Positions 38,055 to 48,406 of a stretch of DNA of 64,000 nt are shown in pieces. A program made the position numbers and the translations under genes. Where the stretch lies: assembly GCA_964247755.1 (NCBI GenBank), contig CAXTVX010000010.1, positions 10,858-74,857 of the forward strand, in the 5' to 3' direction. The notes under the pieces were generated by a model. That model did not search any database. It saw nothing but the letters and a program-made list of their open reading frames with translations, and was not told where the DNA came from. Origin of the DNA: Lichenicola sp964247755 (GTDB lineage: Bacteria > Pseudomonadota > Alphaproteobacteria > Acetobacterales > Acetobacteraceae). Every line of letters starts with the position of its first letter. Position 1 is the first letter of the stretch.

Positions 38055-41000
38055 ATGATTTCCGGCGTCTTCATCGACCGGCCCCGGCTGGCGATCGTGA
38101 TCGCGATCGTCATCACCCTGGCCGGCATCGTCGGCCTGACCCGCATCCCGGTCGCGCAGTTCCCCGACGTGGTGCCGCCGCAGGTCCAGGTGACGGCGAC
38201 CTATCCCGGCGCCTCGGCGTCCGTGGTCGAGCAGTCGGTGGCGCAGCCGATCGAGGCGCAGGTCGTCGGCGTCGACAAGATGATCTACATGCGCTCCGCC
38301 AGCGGCAACGACGGCTCGTACGGCCTGACCGTCAGCTTCCAGCTCGGCACCAACCCGGACGTCAACACCGTCAACGTGCTGAACCGGGTGCAGACCGCCA
38401 ACGCGGAGCTGCCGGCGACGGTGCAGGCGGAAGGGCTGACGGTGCAGAAGCGCTCGTCGGCGATCCTGATGTTCATCAACTTCTACAGCCCGACCAACGT
38501 GTTCAAGCCGCTATTCATCGCCAACTACATGACCATCAACGTCATCGACGGCGTGTCGCGCACGCCCGGCGTGGGCCAGGCGTCGCTGCTGTCGCGGCAG
38601 AACTACTCGATGCGGATCTGGTTCGACACCAACCGTCTGACCAATCTCGGCCTGTCGCCGGCCGACATCACCAACGCGATCGCGCAACAGAACACGGTGG
38701 CGGCGGTCGGCCGTATTGGCGCACGGCCGACCGGGCCCGACCAGCAGTACCAGTTCAACGTGCAGACTCAAGGAAGGCTGGTGACGCCGGCGCAGTTCGG
38801 CGCCATCGTGATCCGCGCGCAGCCGGATGGCTCGGTGCTGCGCCTGAGCGACGTCGCGCGGGTGGAGCTCGGCGCGCAGACGCTGGATTCCGAATCACGC
38901 TTCGACGGCAACCCGTCGGTGGCACTGGCGATCTACCTGTCGCCCGGCGCCAACGCGCTCGACACCGCGACCGCGATCAAGGGGCTGGTGACGCGGCTGT
39001 CGCACCGCTTCCCGCCGGGCCTGGTCTACAACATCACCTATGACAGCACCGACTTCGTGCGCGACACCGTGCACGAGGTGATCAAGACCATCATCGAGGC
39101 GTTCGTCCTGGTGGTGATCGTGGTGTTCCTGTTCCTGGGCAGCCTGCGCGCCACCATCATCCCCACCATCGCCATCCCGGTCAGCCTGATCGGCGCGTTT
39201 GCCGGCATGACCGCGGTCGGCATCTCGGCCAACACGGTGTCGCTGCTGGCGATGGTGCTGGCGATCGGCATCGTGGTCGACGATGCGATCGTGGTGGTCG
39301 AGAACGTCGAGCGGGTGATGGAGGAGGAACCCGAGCTGTCGCCGGCGGACGCGACCAAGAAGGCGATGGTGCAGATCACCGGGCCGATCATCGCCATCAC
39401 CCTGGTGCTGCTGTCGGTGTTCGTGCCGATCGCCTTCATCCCGGGCCTGTCCGGCGTGCTGTTCCGCCAGTTCGCGCTGACCATCTGCACCGCCATGCTG
39501 ATCTCGGCGCTGAACGCGCTGACGCTGTCGCCGGCGCTCTGCGGGGTGTTCCTGCGTCACTCCGGCCCCAGGCGCGGCATCATGGGCGGGGTGTCGCGGG
39601 TGATCGACGCGGTGCGCAACGGCTATTCGCGCGTGGTGTCGCGGCTGCTCGGCTTCGCGCTGGGCGGCATCCTGGTGGTGGTGGGTGCTGGCGTGCTGAT
39701 CGCGCTGATGCAGCGCACGCTGCCGGCGGGTTTCCTGCCGGAGGAGGACCAGGGCGGCTTCTTCATCAACGTGCAGCTGCCGGACGCCGCCGCGGTGGGA
39801 CGCACCAGCGGCGTGGTGGCGCAGGTGGAAAAGCTCGCGCACAACCTGCCCGGGGCGGCGCACACCTTCGGGGTGATCGGCTACTCGTTCCTGGACGGGG
39901 TGCAGGAGCCGAACGCCGGCTTCGTGTTCGTGCGGCTCAAGGCGTTCCAGGACCGCACCGCGGCGGCGGAAGGCGCCACCGCGCTGATCGGCCGCGTGTT
40001 CGGCCAGGCCCAGGGCATACGCCAGGCGACCGTGTTCCCGTTCAACCTGCCGCCGATCATCGGCCTGTCGCCCGGCGGCGGCTTCGAGTACGAGCTGGAG
40101 GCGCTGGAAGGCCAGGACACCGACCAGCTTGCCGCCCAGCTGCGCGGGCTGGTGGCGGCGGCGAACCAGAGCCCCGACCTGGCGCGGGTGTTCACCACCT
40201 TCACCGCCAACACCCCGTCGCTGTATCTCGACATCGACCGGGCCAAGGCGCAGGCGCTGGGCGTCAACATCAACGACATCTTCACCGCCCTGCAGACCAC
40301 GCTGGGCGGCAGCTACGTCAACGACTTCAACCTGTTCGGCCGGGTGTGGCAGGTCAACGTGGAGGGCGAGGCGCGCGACCGCTCGAAGATCGACGACCTG
40401 TGGCGGCTCTACCTGCGCAACAGCAGCGGCGGCACCGTGCCGCTGCGTGCGCTGGCCACCCTGCGCATCATCACCGGGCCGCAGGCGATCACGCGGTACA
40501 ACAACTTCCGGGCGATCACCGTGAACGGCACCCCGGCGCCCAGCGTGTCGTCGGGCACGGCGCTGGCGGCCATGGCGCACATCTCGGCCGGCACCCTGCA
40601 GTCCGGCTACGACTACGAATGGACCAGCACCGCCTACCAGGAGGTGGCCGCGTCGGGAAAGACCGGGATCATCCTGGCCATGGCGCTGCTGTTCGCGTTC
40701 CTGTTCCTGGTGGCGCTGTACGAGAGCTGGATCATCCCGATCCCGGTGCTGATGTCGGTGTCGGTGGGCGTCCTCGGCGCCTTTGTCGGCATCAAGCTGG
40801 GTGGGCTCTCGCTCGACCTGTACGCGCAGATCGGGCTGGTGGTGCTGATCGCGCTGGCGGCCAAGAATGGCATCCTGATCGTCGAGTTCGCCAAGGAGCG
40901 GCGCGAGGCGGGCGAGAGCATACGCGAGGCGGCGCGGCAGGGTGCGCACATGCGGTTCCGTGCGGTGATGATGACCTCGTTCGCCTTCATCCTCGGGCTG

Positions 41001-41198
41001 CTGCCGCTGGTGACCGCGACCGGCGCCGCCTCGGTCAGCCGGCGCGACGTCGGCACGCCGGTGTTCGCCGGCATGCTGGCGGCGAGCGGCATCGGCATCT
41101 TCATCATCCCGATGCTCTACGTCACCTTCCAGACCATGCGCGAATGGTTCCACCGCCAGCTCGGCATCGGCGAGCACAGGAAGCACGGCCCGTCATAG
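38055..41198 (+). CDS. RND-family multidrug efflux pump (HAE1/AcrB type)
   Basis: 1047-residue proton-driven drug exporter with 12 helices and two large periplasmic loops. The N terminus MISGVFIDRPRLAIVIAIVI, RIPVAQFPDVVPPQVQVTAT and YPGASASVVEQSVAQPIE are family hallmarks. The proton-relay Asp pair lies in MVLAIGIVVDDAIVVVENVE, and C-terminal helices around LVVLIALAAKNGILIVEFAK carry the relay Lys. It is the full family length, with no break. Substrates are unknown. Together with the adaptor it needs a TolC-like channel encoded elsewhere. Confidence 0.96.
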   Translation: MISGVFIDRPRLAIVIAIVITLAGIVGLTRIPVAQFPDVVPPQVQVTATYPGASASVVEQSVAQPIEAQVVGVDKMIYMRSASGNDGSYGLTVSFQLGTNPDVNTVNVLNRVQTANAELPATVQAEGLTVQKRSSAILMFINFYSPTNVFKPLFIANYMTINVIDGVSRTPGVGQASLLSRQNYSMRIWFDTNRLTNLGLSPADITNAIAQQNTVAAVGRIGARPTGPDQQYQFNVQTQGRLVTPAQFGAIVIRAQPDGSVLRLSDVARVELGAQTLDSESRFDGNPSVALAIYLSPGANALDTATAIKGLVTRLSHRFPPGLVYNITYDSTDFVRDTVHEVIKTIIEAFVLVVIVVFLFLGSLRATIIPTIAIPVSLIGAFAGMTAVGISANTVSLLAMVLAIGIVVDDAIVVVENVERVMEEEPELSPADATKKAMVQITGPIIAITLVLLSVFVPIAFIPGLSGVLFRQFALTICTAMLISALNALTLSPALCGVFLRHSGPRRGIMGGVSRVIDAVRNGYSRVVSRLLGFALGGILVVVGAGVLIALMQRTLPAGFLPEEDQGGFFINVQLPDAAAVGRTSGVVAQVEKLAHNLPGAAHTFGVIGYSFLDGVQEPNAGFVFVRLKAFQDRTAAAEGATALIGRVFGQAQGIRQATVFPFNLPPIIGLSPGGGFEYELEALEGQDTDQLAAQLRGLVAAANQSPDLARVFTTFTANTPSLYLDIDRAKAQALGVNINDIFTALQTTLGGSYVNDFNLFGRVWQVNVEGEARDRSKIDDLWRLYLRNSSGGTVPLRALATLRIITGPQAITRYNNFRAITVNGTPAPSVSSGTALAAMAHISAGTLQSGYDYEWTSTAYQEVAASGKTGIILAMALLFAFLFLVALYESWIIPIPVLMSVSVGVLGAFVGIKLGGLSLDLYAQIGLVVLIALAAKNGILIVEFAKERREAGESIREAARQGAHMRFRAVMMTSFAFILGLLPLVTATGAASVSRRDVGTPVFAGMLAASGIGIFIIPMLYVTFQTMREWFHRQLGIGEHRKHGPS

Positions 41199-41251
41199 GA
41201 ACCTGGCGCGTCGTCCCCGGCGGACGGGCGGCCCGCTGAGCCGTTGCTCCC

Positions 41252-42916
41252 TCAGTTCCCGCCGTTGCTCGCGGCGATGAACTGCGCCATGCGATCGTGC
41301 ATCGCGCGACGGGCGGCGTCGTTGATGTAGGCCTCGTGCCCGGTGGGAAAGAACTGGTACTCGATGTTGTCCTGCAGGGAGGCCGGGATCGGCAGGTGCT
41401 TCATCTCGTAGATCGTGGCGAGATAGGTCGTGCTCAGGTCGAAATAGCCGCCCATGACCAGGACGTGCATGGCCGGGTTCCGCTTCATGGTTTCCGCCAG
41501 GTCCGGAAGGACGTTGTAGAAGCCGAGCCACGGCTTCCCCGGCGTGGCGTGGTAGGTGTCCCACTTCAGGCCGGGAACGTCTGCGAAGGGCTGGAACACG
41601 AGGTCGGTGCCGAACCTGAGGGTGTCGCGCATGTAGCCATGCATCGCCGCCGTGATCGCCGAGCTGGTCGAGGTCGAGAACGGGTCGTATCCGGCCTCGG
41701 CGGCCATCGGATCCAGGGCCGGGCCCTGGTAGCGCGCGTCGAGCCGGCCGATCGTTTGTTGTCCGTCCTGCAGCAGCATCTTCTCGAACGCGGCGGCGGT
41801 GATGCGAAGATTGGCCTTCAGCCAGTCCGCCGCCGACAAGCCGGTATAGTCGGCAAGCCTCGCCGCCACCGCCCGCTTCCTGTCCGGGGGCAGGTCCGCG
41901 CCGGCGAGCAGCGCGCTCGCGTAGTCGCCGAGCGCGTAGCGTTCCACCTCGTGGATCCAGGGTTCCAGAGCGGCCGGCCGGTTCGCCACCTTGTCGTGAT
42001 ACCAGGCGATCGCGGCATAGCTTGGCAGCGCCAGGAAGAACGGATTGTCGATGCCCGGGTCGGACGGCGCTGCGTCGATGAAGTCGTCGATGCTCAGGTA
42101 CTGGCTCAACGAGATGATCCCGTTCAGGTCCACGTCGTCCCCGATCAGTTGCCGGGCGAGCGCTGCGTTGCGCACCGTGCCGTAGCTGTGGCCGAACAGG
42201 TACTTGGGCGAGTTCCAGCGATCGTACTTGGTCAGGAAGCGCCGGATGAAGCGGTCGAACGCGGCCGCATCTTCGTCGATGCCGTAGAAGCTGGCGGCAG
42301 CGTCGCGACCCTGGATGCTGCCATAACCGGTGCCCGGCGCGTCGATGAACACCAGGTCGGCGGCGTCCAGCAGCGCGTCCGGATTGTTCTGGACCCGGTA
42401 CGGCCCGCCCGCCGGGTGCCGCAGGTCGGGAACCACCGCCCGCACCGGCCCGACGCTTTCCATCAGCAGGCTCATGGTCGAGGAGCCGGGGCCGCCGTCA
42501 TAGATGAACACGATCGGCCGCTGCCGGGAGGCCGTCGACGCGAAATAGGCGGTGTAGGACAGGGTGGCCGTCGCCGGCCGATCGTCCGCTGCCGCCGGCA
42601 GCGCCGCGTCCGGACGGGTGCTGCCATCGAGCGCCAGTCGGGCATCCGCCTGGTCGCTCCCGCCAACCGCAAGCAACCCGGCGATGGCGGTATAGGCGAG
42701 CACCTGCCCTTTCGCGAGGCTGACCGAGCCGCTGGTGACGGAGTCTGCGACCGCGCCACCGGTCGATCCCGCGGCCGAGGACGATCCCGCCACGCTTCCG
42801 CTGGCCGACACCGCGCCGGCGGCGATCGCCGCCTTCATGAAGGCGGCGAGGGCGATCGGCAGGCCCGTTGCGGCGAGAACGCGGCGGCGGCCGCCGGGCT
42901 GGGACTGGTCGGGCAT
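41252..42916 (-). CDS. Secreted S10-type serine carboxypeptidase
   Basis: 554-residue alpha/beta-hydrolase peptidase. The N terminus GGRRRVLAATGLPIALAAF looks like a twin-arginine-type export signal, followed by a Ser/Ala/Gly-rich linker (about 35-70). Catalytic features are the oxyanion loop IVFIYDGGPGSSTMSLLMES, nucleophile Ser244 in LFGHSYGTVRN, Asp493 in MGGYFDLST and His527 in PTGHEAY. VFIDAPGTGYG is the other family block. ATG 42916 has AGAGGA 5 nt upstream. It likely removes C-terminal residues from peptides in the periplasm or outside, possibly at acid pH like other S10 enzymes. Confidence 0.9.
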   Translation of the reverse strand: MPDQSQPGGRRRVLAATGLPIALAAFMKAAIAAGAVSASGSVAGSSSAAGSTGGAVADSVTSGSVSLAKGQVLAYTAIAGLLAVGGSDQADARLALDGSTRPDAALPAAADDRPATATLSYTAYFASTASRQRPIVFIYDGGPGSSTMSLLMESVGPVRAVVPDLRHPAGGPYRVQNNPDALLDAADLVFIDAPGTGYGSIQGRDAAASFYGIDEDAAAFDRFIRRFLTKYDRWNSPKYLFGHSYGTVRNAALARQLIGDDVDLNGIISLSQYLSIDDFIDAAPSDPGIDNPFFLALPSYAAIAWYHDKVANRPAALEPWIHEVERYALGDYASALLAGADLPPDRKRAVAARLADYTGLSAADWLKANLRITAAAFEKMLLQDGQQTIGRLDARYQGPALDPMAAEAGYDPFSTSTSSAITAAMHGYMRDTLRFGTDLVFQPFADVPGLKWDTYHATPGKPWLGFYNVLPDLAETMKRNPAMHVLVMGGYFDLSTTYLATIYEMKHLPIPASLQDNIEYQFFPTGHEAYINDAARRAMHDRMAQFIAASNGGN

Positions 42917-43240
42917 GAAGATCCTCTGGCAGGGGCCGACTGGGTTGCTGGCTGCATCATCGGTCCCGGACCGTGCCGGGCACCAGATCCCGCCGCTCGC
43001 CGCACCCTGCAGGCCGTGTCGACGATCACCGGTCTTCCGGGGTGCGGCTCGCGTCGGCATCGAGCTTTCGTGATGGCCTGGCGCAACCCGTGACGAGATT
43101 GGGACGTTCCGAACACGCGGGATTGGGTGCAGCGTGCCGCGACGTCGAGGCCGTCGGCTTGCGGGGCCGTTCGCTGCGCTGCAACATGGCGCGGGCCGTG
43201 ATCCGGCCGCATGTCGACGACAACGGAAGGCGGTTTCTCC
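42917..43240. other. 324-bp divergent regulatory gap before tkt
   Basis: This separates the carboxypeptidase (minus) from transketolase (plus), so it must hold both promoters. I see only a weak TTGCGG-N17-CAACAT candidate (about 43160-43190) on the plus strand. No gene, no long hairpin and no clear operator were found. An in-frame ATG for tkt at 43211 also lies here but lacks a ribosome-binding site. Confidence 0.45.
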
Positions 43241-45358
43241 ATGGGTTCAGGCCAGCGCGACCTCCTGCGGGCACCGGACGGTTCCTCGGGCGGCTCGGCC
43301 GCGATCGACCAGCTCTGCATCAACACGATGCGGACCCTGGCGATGGACGCGGTGCAGAAGGCGAAGTCCGGGCATCCCGGGACGCCCATGTCCCTGTCGC
43401 CGGCTGCCTACGTGCTGTGGAACCAGCTGCTCCGCTACAACCCCGAGGACCCGAACTGGCCGAACCGCGACCGCTTCGTGCTGTCGGTCGGTCACGCCTC
43501 GATGCTGCTGTACTCGCTGATCTTCCTGGCCGGAGTGAAGTCGGTCAACGAGGGCGAGGACCGCTCCGCGCCGTCGCTGACACTGGACGACCTGAAGCAG
43601 TTCCGCCAGCTCAGCTCCAAGACCCCGGGCCATCCGGAATACCGCTTCACCTCCGGCGTCGAGACCACCACCGGCCCGCTCGGCCAGGGCTGCGGCAATT
43701 CGGTCGGCATGGCGATGGCGCAGCGCTGGCTGGCTGACCGCTACAACAAGCCAGGGTTTCCGATCTTCGACTACCACATCTGGACCTTCAGCGGCGACGG
43801 CGACCACATGGAGGGCATCTCCAGCGAGGCGGCGTCGATCGCCGGCCACCTGAAGCTGTCCAACCTCACCTGGCTGTATGACAGCAACCAGATCAGCATC
43901 GAGGGCTCTACCGACCTCGCCTTCATCGAGAACACGCACAAGCGGTTCGAGGGCTATGGCTGGAACGTGCTGGAGGTGCAGGACGCCAACGACCTCGGCC
44001 TGTTGCGTGCCCAGTTCGAGGCGGCCCGGGCGCAGGACGGTGCGGACGGCGGCAGGCCGACCTTGATCGTGGTGCACAGCAAGATCGCGTGGGGGGCACC
44101 GAAGAAGCAGGGGACCGCCGCCGCGCACGGCGAGCCGCTCGGCGACGAGGAGGTCGCCGGCACCAAGAAGTTCTACGGCTGGCCCGAGGACAAGACCTTC
44201 TACGTGCCCGACGAGGTGCCGCCGCACTTCCAGGCCGGGATCGGCGCGCGCGGGCAGAAGCTCAACGCCGAGTGGCTGGAGATGATCGGCCGCTACAAGA
44301 GTGAGTATCCGGAGCTCGCAGCCGAACTGGAGATGATCAACCAGCATCATCTGCCGGAAGACTGGGACAAGGAGATCCCCAGCTATGAGGCGGACAAGAA
44401 GGGTGTCGCCTCGCGCGAAAGCTCGGGCAAGATCCTGAACGCGATCGCGCCGCACGTGCCATGGATGATCGGCGGCGCCGCCGACCTGTCGCCGTCCACC
44501 AAGACCAACCTGACGTTCCAGGGCGCCGGCAGCTACGAGGCCGGCAACTACGGCGGGCGCAACCTGCATTTCGGCGTGCGCGAGCACGCGATGGGCTCGA
44601 TCTGCAACGGCATCGCTCTGTCCGGCATCCGGCCTTACTGCTCGGGGTTCCTGATCTTCTCCGACTACATGAAGGCGCCGATCCGCCTGTCGGCGATCAT
44701 GGAGCTGCCGGTCGTCTACATCTTCACCCATGACAGCATCGGCGTGGGCGAGGACGGCCCGACCCACCAGCCGATCGAGCAACTGGCGCAGCTGCGTGCC
44801 ACCCCCGGCATCATGACCATCCGTCCTGGCGACGCCAACGAGGTCGCCGAGGCCTGGCGGGTGATCGTGCCGCTGAAGGAGCGGCCGGCGGCGCTGATCC
44901 TGAGCCGGCAGGCGCTGCCGACCCTGGACCGCACCAAGTACGCGCCGGCATCCGGCCTGGCCAAGGGCGCCTACGTGCTGGGCGACTGCGAGGGCACGCC
45001 GGCGGTGATCCTGATGGCGACCGGTTCGGAGCTGTCGCTGGCGGTCGGCGCCTACGAGGCGCTCACCGCGGAGGGGATCAAGGCGCGGGTGGTGTCGATG
45101 CCGTCCTTCGACCTGTTCGAGGAGCAGGACGAGGCCTATCGCGAGAGCGTGCTGCCGTCGGACGTGACCGGACGGGTGGCGGTCGAGCAGGCGGCGTCGT
45201 TCGGCTGGGACCGCTATGTCGGGTTCAAGGGCGCCATCATCGCCATGCATACGTTCGGCGCCTCCGCGCCGCTTGCCGACCTGCAGACCAAGTTCGGCTT
45301 CACGCCCGAGAAGGTGCTGGAGACGGCACGTGCCCAGGCGAACGGCGCCAAGAAGTAG
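43241..45358 (+). CDS. tkt: Transketolase
   Basis: 705-residue thiamine-diphosphate enzyme moving C2 ketol units between sugar phosphates (non-oxidative pentose-phosphate pathway). Signatures seen are KSGHPGTPMSLSPAAYVLW, SVGHASMLLYSLIFLAG, TTTGPLGQGCGNSVGMAMAQ, the ThDP motif TFSGDGDHMEGISSEAASIA ending at YDSNQISIEG, HFGVREHAMGSICNGIAL and THDSIGVGEDGPTHQPIEQL. ATG 43241 follows GGAAGG (10-nt spacing); ATG 43211 would add ten residues without a site. It is the first gene of the pentose-phosphate cluster, 138 nt ahead of tal-pgi. Confidence 0.96.
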   Translation: MGSGQRDLLRAPDGSSGGSAAIDQLCINTMRTLAMDAVQKAKSGHPGTPMSLSPAAYVLWNQLLRYNPEDPNWPNRDRFVLSVGHASMLLYSLIFLAGVKSVNEGEDRSAPSLTLDDLKQFRQLSSKTPGHPEYRFTSGVETTTGPLGQGCGNSVGMAMAQRWLADRYNKPGFPIFDYHIWTFSGDGDHMEGISSEAASIAGHLKLSNLTWLYDSNQISIEGSTDLAFIENTHKRFEGYGWNVLEVQDANDLGLLRAQFEAARAQDGADGGRPTLIVVHSKIAWGAPKKQGTAAAHGEPLGDEEVAGTKKFYGWPEDKTFYVPDEVPPHFQAGIGARGQKLNAEWLEMIGRYKSEYPELAAELEMINQHHLPEDWDKEIPSYEADKKGVASRESSGKILNAIAPHVPWMIGGAADLSPSTKTNLTFQGAGSYEAGNYGGRNLHFGVREHAMGSICNGIALSGIRPYCSGFLIFSDYMKAPIRLSAIMELPVVYIFTHDSIGVGEDGPTHQPIEQLAQLRATPGIMTIRPGDANEVAEAWRVIVPLKERPAALILSRQALPTLDRTKYAPASGLAKGAYVLGDCEGTPAVILMATGSELSLAVGAYEALTAEGIKARVVSMPSFDLFEEQDEAYRESVLPSDVTGRVAVEQAASFGWDRYVGFKGAIIAMHTFGASAPLADLQTKFGFTPEKVLETARAQANGAKK

Positions 45359-45496
45359 GCGCGCCGACATCGGACCGGCGGCGCTCCGGCGCTTCCTGGA
45401 AGAACCTGCCGGTCGATCCGGTGGAGCGGGCCAGGGGCTCCGGGAAACCGGTCCGGAGCCGGTCCGCTCCGAGAACCGCTTGAAGGAGCTCACCTC

Positions 45497-48397
45497 ATGA
45501 ACGTCGTTCAGAAGACGCCAGGTCAGACCGCGGCAGGGGCACAAGAGGGCAACCCGCTGCAGGCCCTGGCGAAGTTCGGGCAGTCGCCCTGGCTCGACTT
45601 CATCCAGCGCTCCTTCATCCAGAACGGCAGCCTGGCCAAGCTGGTCACCGACGACGGGCTGAAGGGCGTGACCTCGAACCCTGCCATCTTCGAGAAGGCA
45701 ATGGGGCACGGCACCGACTACGACGACCAGTTCAAGTCGATCGTGCAGGGCGAGCGCAACACCGACGTTTCGGAAATCTACGAGACGATGGCGATCGACG
45801 ACATACGCGCCGCCGCCGACGTGCTGAAGCCGGTCTGGGACGAGACCGAGGGCCTGGACGGTTATGTCAGCCTAGAAGTGTCGCCTTATCTGGGCTTGAA
45901 CACTGAGCCGACCATCGAGGAAGCCCGCCGCCTGTGGAAGGCGGTCGGCAAGCCTAACCTGATGGTCAAGATCCCTGGAACCGAGCCGGGCGTGCCGGCG
46001 ATCCGCCAGGTGATCTCCGACGGAATCAACGTCAACGTCACCCTGCTGTTCTCGCTCGACGCCTACCAGAACGTGCTGGAGGCCTACATCTCCGGACTGG
46101 AGGATCGGCACGGCAAGGGCGGGGACATCTCGCACATCTCCTCGGTCGCCAGCTTCTTCGTCAGCCGGATCGACGGGCTGATCGACAAGGAGATCGACAA
46201 GAGGATCGAGGCCGGCGATGCGGAGGCCGACACGCTCAAGTCGCTCCGCGGCAAGGTGGCGATCGCCAACGCCAAGATGGCGTACCAGCACTACCTGGAA
46301 ATCAGCGCCGGCCCGCGCTGGCAGGCGCTCAAGGCAGCAGGCGCCAATCCGCAGCGCCTGCTCTGGGCCTCCACTGGGGTGAAGGACAAGGCGTACAGCG
46401 ACGTGCTGTATTGTGACGAGCTGGTTGGCGCGGACACCGTCAACACCATGCCGCCGGCCACGATGGACGCGTTCCGCGACCACGGCACCCCGCGCAACGC
46501 CCTGACCGAGGACGTCGAGGGCGCACGCAAGGTCCTGTCCGAGGTCGAGCGCCTCGGTCTCGACCTGGATGGCGTGACCACCAAGCTGGTCAAGGACGGA
46601 GTGGACGCGTTCGCCGACTCGTTCGACGCGCTGCTCGGCGCAGTGGCGGCAAAGAAGGTGGAGCTGGCCGGCGACACCGTCGCCAAGAGCTCGGTCAAGC
46701 TGCCCAAGGAGCTGGATGAGGCGGTCACGGCCAGCCTGGAAACGTGGCGCAAGGCTGGCACGGTGCGCAAGCTCTGGCAACGCGACGCGTCGGTCTGGAC
46801 CGGCCAGGACGAGGGCCAGTGGCTCAACTGGCTCAGCGTCGTGCGCGAGCGCACCGAGCATGTCGACGAGCTGACCGCGTTCCAGGACGAGGTCAAGGCG
46901 AAGGGCTTCAGCCACGTGCTGCTGCTCGGCATGGGCGGGTCGAGCCTCGGCCCGGAAGTGCTGGCCGAGACCTTCGGCCAGCGCGCCGGCTACCCGGAAC
47001 TGCATGTGCTCGACAGCACCGATCCGCAGCAGGTGGCGACGTTCGAGAACAAGGTCGACCTGGCGAAGACCCTGGTGATCGTCAGCTCCAAGTCCGGCGG
47101 CACGCTGGAGCCGAACATCCTTAAGGCATACTTCTTCGACAAGGTGCAGAAGGCGTTCGATCAGGCAGGGGGCGGCGGCAAGGCAGGCGAGCAGTTCGTG
47201 GCCGTAACCGATCCCGGCTCGCACATGGAGGAGGTGGCGAAGCAGGACGGGTTCTGGCGCATCTTCCACGGCGACAAGGCGATCGGCGGCCGCTACTCCG
47301 TACTGTCCAACTTCGGGCTGGTTCCGGCGGCGGCGATCGGCCTCGACGTGTCCGAGTTCCTGTCCAACGCCGATCGGATGGCCAAGGCGTGCTCTGCCGG
47401 CACGCCGCCGAACCAGAACCCGGGCGTGCTGCTCGGCACCGTGCTGGGCGTGGCGGCGGCGCACGGGCGCGACAAGGTGACGATCGAGGCGTCGCCCGGC
47501 ATTGCCGACCTCGGCGCCTGGCTGGAGCAGTTGCTGGCGGAGTCCACCGGCAAGGACGGCAAGGGCCTGATCCCGATCGAGGGCGAGACGCTGGCGGCGC
47601 CGTCTGCCTACGGCGAGGACCGGGTGTTCGCTTATCTGCGCCTGACCGACAGCCCGGACGCGACCCAGGATGCGGCGATCAAGGCGCTGGAGGAGGCCGG
47701 GCAGCCGGTGGTGACCGTCGCGCTGACGTCGAAGATGCAGATCGCGCAGGAGTTCTTCCGCTGGGAGTTCGCCACCGCGGTCGCCGGCGCCATCATCGGC
47801 ATCAACGCGTTCAACCAGCCGGACGTCGAGGCCAGCAAGATCGAGACCCGCAAGCTGACCGACGCCTACAACCAGAGCGGCTCGCTGCCGCCGGAAACCC
47901 CGTTCGCCACCGACGGCGACTTCAGCTTCTTCGCCGACGAGGACAACGCCAAGGCGCTCGGTGGCGGCAGCCTGGAGGAGGTGCTGAAGGCGCACCTCGC
48001 CCGGGCCAAGGCGGGCGACTACGTGGCGCTGCTCGCCTATGTCGAGCGCGATCCGAAGACGATCGCCTGGATCCAGCAGGCACGGCTGGCGATCCGCGAC
48101 GCCAAGCACGTGGCGACCGCGGCCGAGTTCGGGCCGCGCTTCCTGCATTCCACCGGCCAGGCCTACAAGGGCGGCCCCGCCAGCGGCGTGTTCCTGCAGA
48201 TCACCGCGGACGACAGCGCCGACCTTGCGGTGCCGGGCGAGAAGTACAGCTTCGGCGTGGTCAAGGCGGCGCAGGCGCGCGGCGACTTCGACGTGCTGGC
48301 CGAGCGCGGCCGGCGCGCCTTGCGCGTGCATGCCAAGGGCAGCCTGCCCGCGGCGCTGGAGCGGCTGGGTGCCGCGATCAAGGCCGCCGTGGCCTGA
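45497..48397 (+). CDS. tal-pgi: Bifunctional transaldolase/phosphoglucose isomerase
   Basis: 966-residue fusion. The N-terminal ~370 residues are a transaldolase (KGVTSNPAIFEKAMGHGTDY, the Schiff-base Lys near residue 157 in PNLMVKIPGTEPGVPA, LLWASTGVKDKAYSD). The remainder is glucose-6-phosphate isomerase (LLLGMGGSSLGPEVLAETFG, VIVSSKSGGTLEPNILKAYF, RYSVLSNFGLVPAAAIGLD, RKLTDAYNQSG). It links glycolytic and pentose-phosphate pools in one polypeptide, an arrangement known in acetic acid bacteria and some other lineages. AAGGAG lies a few nt before ATG 45497. A 13-bp hairpin follows the stop. Confidence 0.95.
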   Translation: MNVVQKTPGQTAAGAQEGNPLQALAKFGQSPWLDFIQRSFIQNGSLAKLVTDDGLKGVTSNPAIFEKAMGHGTDYDDQFKSIVQGERNTDVSEIYETMAIDDIRAAADVLKPVWDETEGLDGYVSLEVSPYLGLNTEPTIEEARRLWKAVGKPNLMVKIPGTEPGVPAIRQVISDGINVNVTLLFSLDAYQNVLEAYISGLEDRHGKGGDISHISSVASFFVSRIDGLIDKEIDKRIEAGDAEADTLKSLRGKVAIANAKMAYQHYLEISAGPRWQALKAAGANPQRLLWASTGVKDKAYSDVLYCDELVGADTVNTMPPATMDAFRDHGTPRNALTEDVEGARKVLSEVERLGLDLDGVTTKLVKDGVDAFADSFDALLGAVAAKKVELAGDTVAKSSVKLPKELDEAVTASLETWRKAGTVRKLWQRDASVWTGQDEGQWLNWLSVVRERTEHVDELTAFQDEVKAKGFSHVLLLGMGGSSLGPEVLAETFGQRAGYPELHVLDSTDPQQVATFENKVDLAKTLVIVSSKSGGTLEPNILKAYFFDKVQKAFDQAGGGGKAGEQFVAVTDPGSHMEEVAKQDGFWRIFHGDKAIGGRYSVLSNFGLVPAAAIGLDVSEFLSNADRMAKACSAGTPPNQNPGVLLGTVLGVAAAHGRDKVTIEASPGIADLGAWLEQLLAESTGKDGKGLIPIEGETLAAPSAYGEDRVFAYLRLTDSPDATQDAAIKALEEAGQPVVTVALTSKMQIAQEFFRWEFATAVAGAIIGINAFNQPDVEASKIETRKLTDAYNQSGSLPPETPFATDGDFSFFADEDNAKALGGGSLEEVLKAHLARAKAGDYVALLAYVERDPKTIAWIQQARLAIRDAKHVATAAEFGPRFLHSTGQAYKGGPASGVFLQITADDSADLAVPGEKYSFGVVKAAQARGDFDVLAERGRRALRVHAKGSLPAALERLGAAIKAAVA

Positions 48398-48406
48398 GGT
48401 CTTCCG

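Noticed and set aside
38895..41186. 763-codon minus-strand open frame opposite the RND pump
   Set aside because: The translation is His/Arg/Asp/Gln-rich antisense of a membrane protein and has no coding features.
41199..41251. Terminator between the RND pump and the carboxypeptidase
   Set aside because: Only a 5-bp stem (CGTCC/GGACG) is present, too weak to call.
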